Shown here: one piece after another, positions 8,396 to 9,638 of the stretch | How positions within the stretch are numbered: position 1 is the stretch's first letter | Layout: each line of letters begins with the position of its first letter | NCBI GenBank assembly: GCA_026991005.1 | Contig: JALXCH010000657.1 | Location: 195 to 9,832, forward strand | Reading direction: 5' to 3' | From: Calditrichia bacterium | GTDB lineage: Bacteria; Calditrichota; Calditrichia; RBG-13-44-9 | DNA: 9,638 nt | Translations under genes and position numbers: made by a program | The notes under the pieces: generated by a model | What the model saw: only the letters and a program-made list of their open reading frames with translations | Database searches by the model: none | What the model was told of the DNA's origin: nothing

Positions 8396-9103
8396 ATGTT
8401 AACAAGCAAAGAGTTAAAGAAGAAATATTTCAAATCTTCTGAACATCCTTATAGAAAATATGAAAATAAAATCGAGTCAATTTTAAACGAAACTTTTACC
8501 ATACTCGATGCAGGTTGTGGTCGAACTGCTCCCATCCTGAGCAAATTCATTTGTAAAGCAAAAAGATTAATTGGAGTGGACCTTGAAGAGCCACTGGATG
8601 TTCCCGAGGAAATACAATATATAAGAGGCGATATATCCAATATTCCTGTGGCATCAAATTCAGTTGATATTGTAATATCCAGAGCGGTACTTGAGCATAT
8701 CAAAGAGCCAGATCTGGTATTTAAAGAAATTAACAGAATTTTAATGTCAGATGGTCATTTTATTTTCCTGGCGCCAAATCTATACCATTATGTGTCAATT
8801 ATTTCAAAAATTATTCCCAATAAATTTCACAAGAAAATTGTCTCCAAAACGGAAGGTCGGGAATCGGATGATGTATTTCCAGCCTATTACAGGGCAAATA
8901 CCTACAAAGCCATTAAAAAATTAAGTGGGAGCAATAATTTTTCGGTAGAGTCCTTTGAATGGCTTGGACAATATCCTTCCAGTTTAATGTTCAACCCTTA
9001 TCTTTTTCTAATTGGAACAATTTATGAAAAAACTATAAGCAAATATGAATGGCTAAAATATTTAAGGGGGTGGTTATTGGTCCATTTGAGGAAAATAGCC
9101 TGA
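8396..9103 (+). CDS. Class I SAM-dependent methyltransferase (Methyltransf_11 type)
   Basis: A 235-residue soluble enzyme expected to transfer a methyl group from S-adenosylmethionine. Visible Rossmann-fold motifs are TILDAGCGRT (35-44, motif I), the acidic end of the second strand at LIGVDLE (58-64), GDISNIP (78-84) and SRAVLEHI (95-102). LMSDGHFIFLAPN (116-128) closes the core. The C-terminal third, with hydrophobic and aromatic patches ending in LRGWLLVHLRK, resembles methyltransferases from surface-polysaccharide or glycan loci, so a sugar or lipid-linked acceptor is possible; the true substrate cannot be read. The ATG at 8396 has AAGAGG (8383-8388) 7 nt upstream. The gene stands alone, flanked by long non-coding DNA. 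By eye its GC content is about one third, far below the sec/purA block, which suggests horizontal acquisition. Fold certain, function open. Confidence 0.9.
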   Translation: MLTSKELKKKYFKSSEHPYRKYENKIESILNETFTILDAGCGRTAPILSKFICKAKRLIGVDLEEPLDVPEEIQYIRGDISNIPVASNSVDIVISRAVLEHIKEPDLVFKEINRILMSDGHFIFLAPNLYHYVSIISKIIPNKFHKKIVSKTEGRESDDVFPAYYRANTYKAIKKLSGSNNFSVESFEWLGQYPSSLMFNPYLFLIGTIYEKTISKYEWLKYLRGWLLVHLRKIA

Positions 9104-9138
9104 AACATAACCGCAGTATTATCACCCGGGAATAAAGT

Positions 9139-9174
9139 AAATTGATGACCAATCTTTTCTTATGTCATCAATTT
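9139..9174. repeat. 11-bp perfect inverted repeat after the methyltransferase
   Basis: AAATTGATGAC (9139-9149) and GTCATCAATTT (9164-9174) pair perfectly across a 14-nt loop, 35 nt after the methyltransferase stop. No T-tract follows on the + strand, so it is not a classical intrinsic terminator. It may still act as a 3' stabilising hairpin or a protein-binding site. Confidence 0.7.
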
Positions 9175-9333
9175 GGAATTATAATGGAATGCCCTACAAT
9201 CCCTCCTACCCACTCCGGATAAAGTACTTTTGAAAAGTAAAATGTCCATTCATCCACTGCATTCTTTTGGCAGTCTCCTTTCCGCAGGATACTTCGGATG
9301 GACAGGAAGATGTGCATAAAATGAAAGATTTTA

Positions 9334-9404
9334 ACCACGAATAATAAAATTGGGTGTTTACCCACAAATTATTTGACCGCGAATCACACGAATGGGCACG
9401 AATT
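9334..9404. repeat. Periodic CGAAT repeat (CACGAAT-type interspersed repeat)
   Basis: CGAAT occurs at 9338-9342, 9380-9384, 9389-9393 and 9399-9403; the last three are spaced 9 and 10 bp, about one helical turn. The pattern (CGCGAATCACACGAAT then CACGAATT) resembles a repeat I associate with intergenic regions of many environmental bacteria. Its function is unknown to me. A TGGGT/ACCCA mini-hairpin (9350-9363) sits between the first copy and the others. Confidence 0.5.
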
Positions 9405-9435
9405 AAAAATAAAGCAGAAAAAAAATCATTTGAAA

Positions 9436-9457
9436 TTTGGAGTTTGGAATTTGGCTT
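9436..9457. repeat. Heptamer tract TTTGGAN
   Basis: Three consecutive 7-bp units, TTTGGAG, TTTGGAA and TTTGGCT, then TTTG, in an otherwise A/T-rich spacer. It looks like a short degenerate microsatellite. Confidence 0.55.
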
Positions 9458-9598
9458 TTGTTATTTGTTAACCCATCTAGAACAAAATTTCCTCAAAATT
9501 GAGCTTTTTTGATTCCAAAGACTCCGTAACCTGTTGATTTTTTTTATTCGTTTCTTTAAAATGACAGTGTAGTGACCTATACCAATTTCATTTTGTGC

Positions 9599-9634
9599 TT
9601 GACTTAATGGATTATTATGCTTATATTTAAGCAT
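9599..9634 (+). promoter_or_regulatory. Promoter with palindromic operator-like site over the -10 box
   Basis: TTGACT (9599-9604), a 17-bp spacer and TATATT (9622-9627) repeat exactly the hexamers and spacing of the secD promoter. A perfect inverted repeat ATGCTTA-tatt-TAAGCAT (9617-9623/9628-9634) straddles the -10 box, where a repressor dimer would block RNA polymerase. The gene it would serve starts beyond the window. Confidence 0.65.
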
Positions 9635-9638
9635 GTAT

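Larger units (their letters stand above)
9104..9638. other. Right-end non-coding region with several small repeats
   Basis: No credible gene in 535 bases. An open frame on the - strand (9168-9365) has no family motif and overlaps palindromic sequence. The region holds an 11-bp inverted repeat, a cluster of smaller hairpins (9225-9304), periodic CGAAT words, a heptamer tract, and a promoter at the extreme end. The hairpin cluster includes TACTTTT-g-AAAAGTA (9225-9239) and TGTCCAT/ATGGACA (9243-9249/9298-9304). The density of small repeats suggests an accumulation site for repetitive elements. Confidence 0.6.

Noticed and set aside
9168..9365. 65-codon open frame on the - strand
   Set aside because: It consists largely of palindromic and repeat sequence, with no motif and no good ribosome-binding site.

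Overview
The window reads as chromosomal DNA from a flagellated bacterium with a complete Sec export system. Coding regions look moderately GC-balanced and intergenic regions are very AT-rich. Strong AGGAG/GGAGG ribosome-binding sites and a near-consensus sigma70-type promoter (TTGACT-N17-TATATT) before secD argue against Bacteroidota in the strict sense, which use other promoter motifs and rarely use Shine-Dalgarno sites. The protein style and repeat types would suit a Calditrichota-like or other FCB-related lineage, but that placement is an inference.

Layout. The left edge (to 256) is the C-terminus of the flagellar hook protein FlgE, + strand, closed by an intrinsic terminator. A roughly 700-base non-coding stretch follows. 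It holds a REPIN-like double-hairpin element (735-863) nested inside a 16/17-matching inverted repeat (485-501/906-922), plus a small separate hairpin. From 1006 to 7415 all genes lie on the - strand. In transcription order they are secD, secF, a STAS-domain anti-sigma-antagonist-like gene, purA, and a POT-like MFS transporter. A promoter at 7490-7518 probably drives secD-secF-STAS. Two hairpin/T-tract structures lie between STAS and purA, the second only about 20 nt before the purA start, so purA may be controlled by attenuation or by read-through.

From 7416 to the end the DNA is sparse and AT-rich. It has one complete gene, a class I SAM-dependent methyltransferase (8396-9103, +), whose composition differs sharply from the housekeeping block and suggests acquisition. 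The last 535 bases are non-coding and hold several small repeats. They end in a second TTGACT-N17-TATATT promoter on the + strand with a 7-bp palindrome over its -10 box, presumably serving a gene beyond the window.

How the genes work together: SecD/SecF are the accessory membrane subunits that help SecYEG/SecA complete protein export. PurA commits IMP to AMP synthesis. The transporter behind purA could be co-transcribed with it, but no substrate can be read from sequence. I see no CRISPR array, rRNA, tRNA, phage or toxin-antitoxin system, and no convincing undescribed multi-gene system. The most interesting signals are regulatory (purA leader, right-end promoter/operator) and repeat-related (nested REPIN/TIR).
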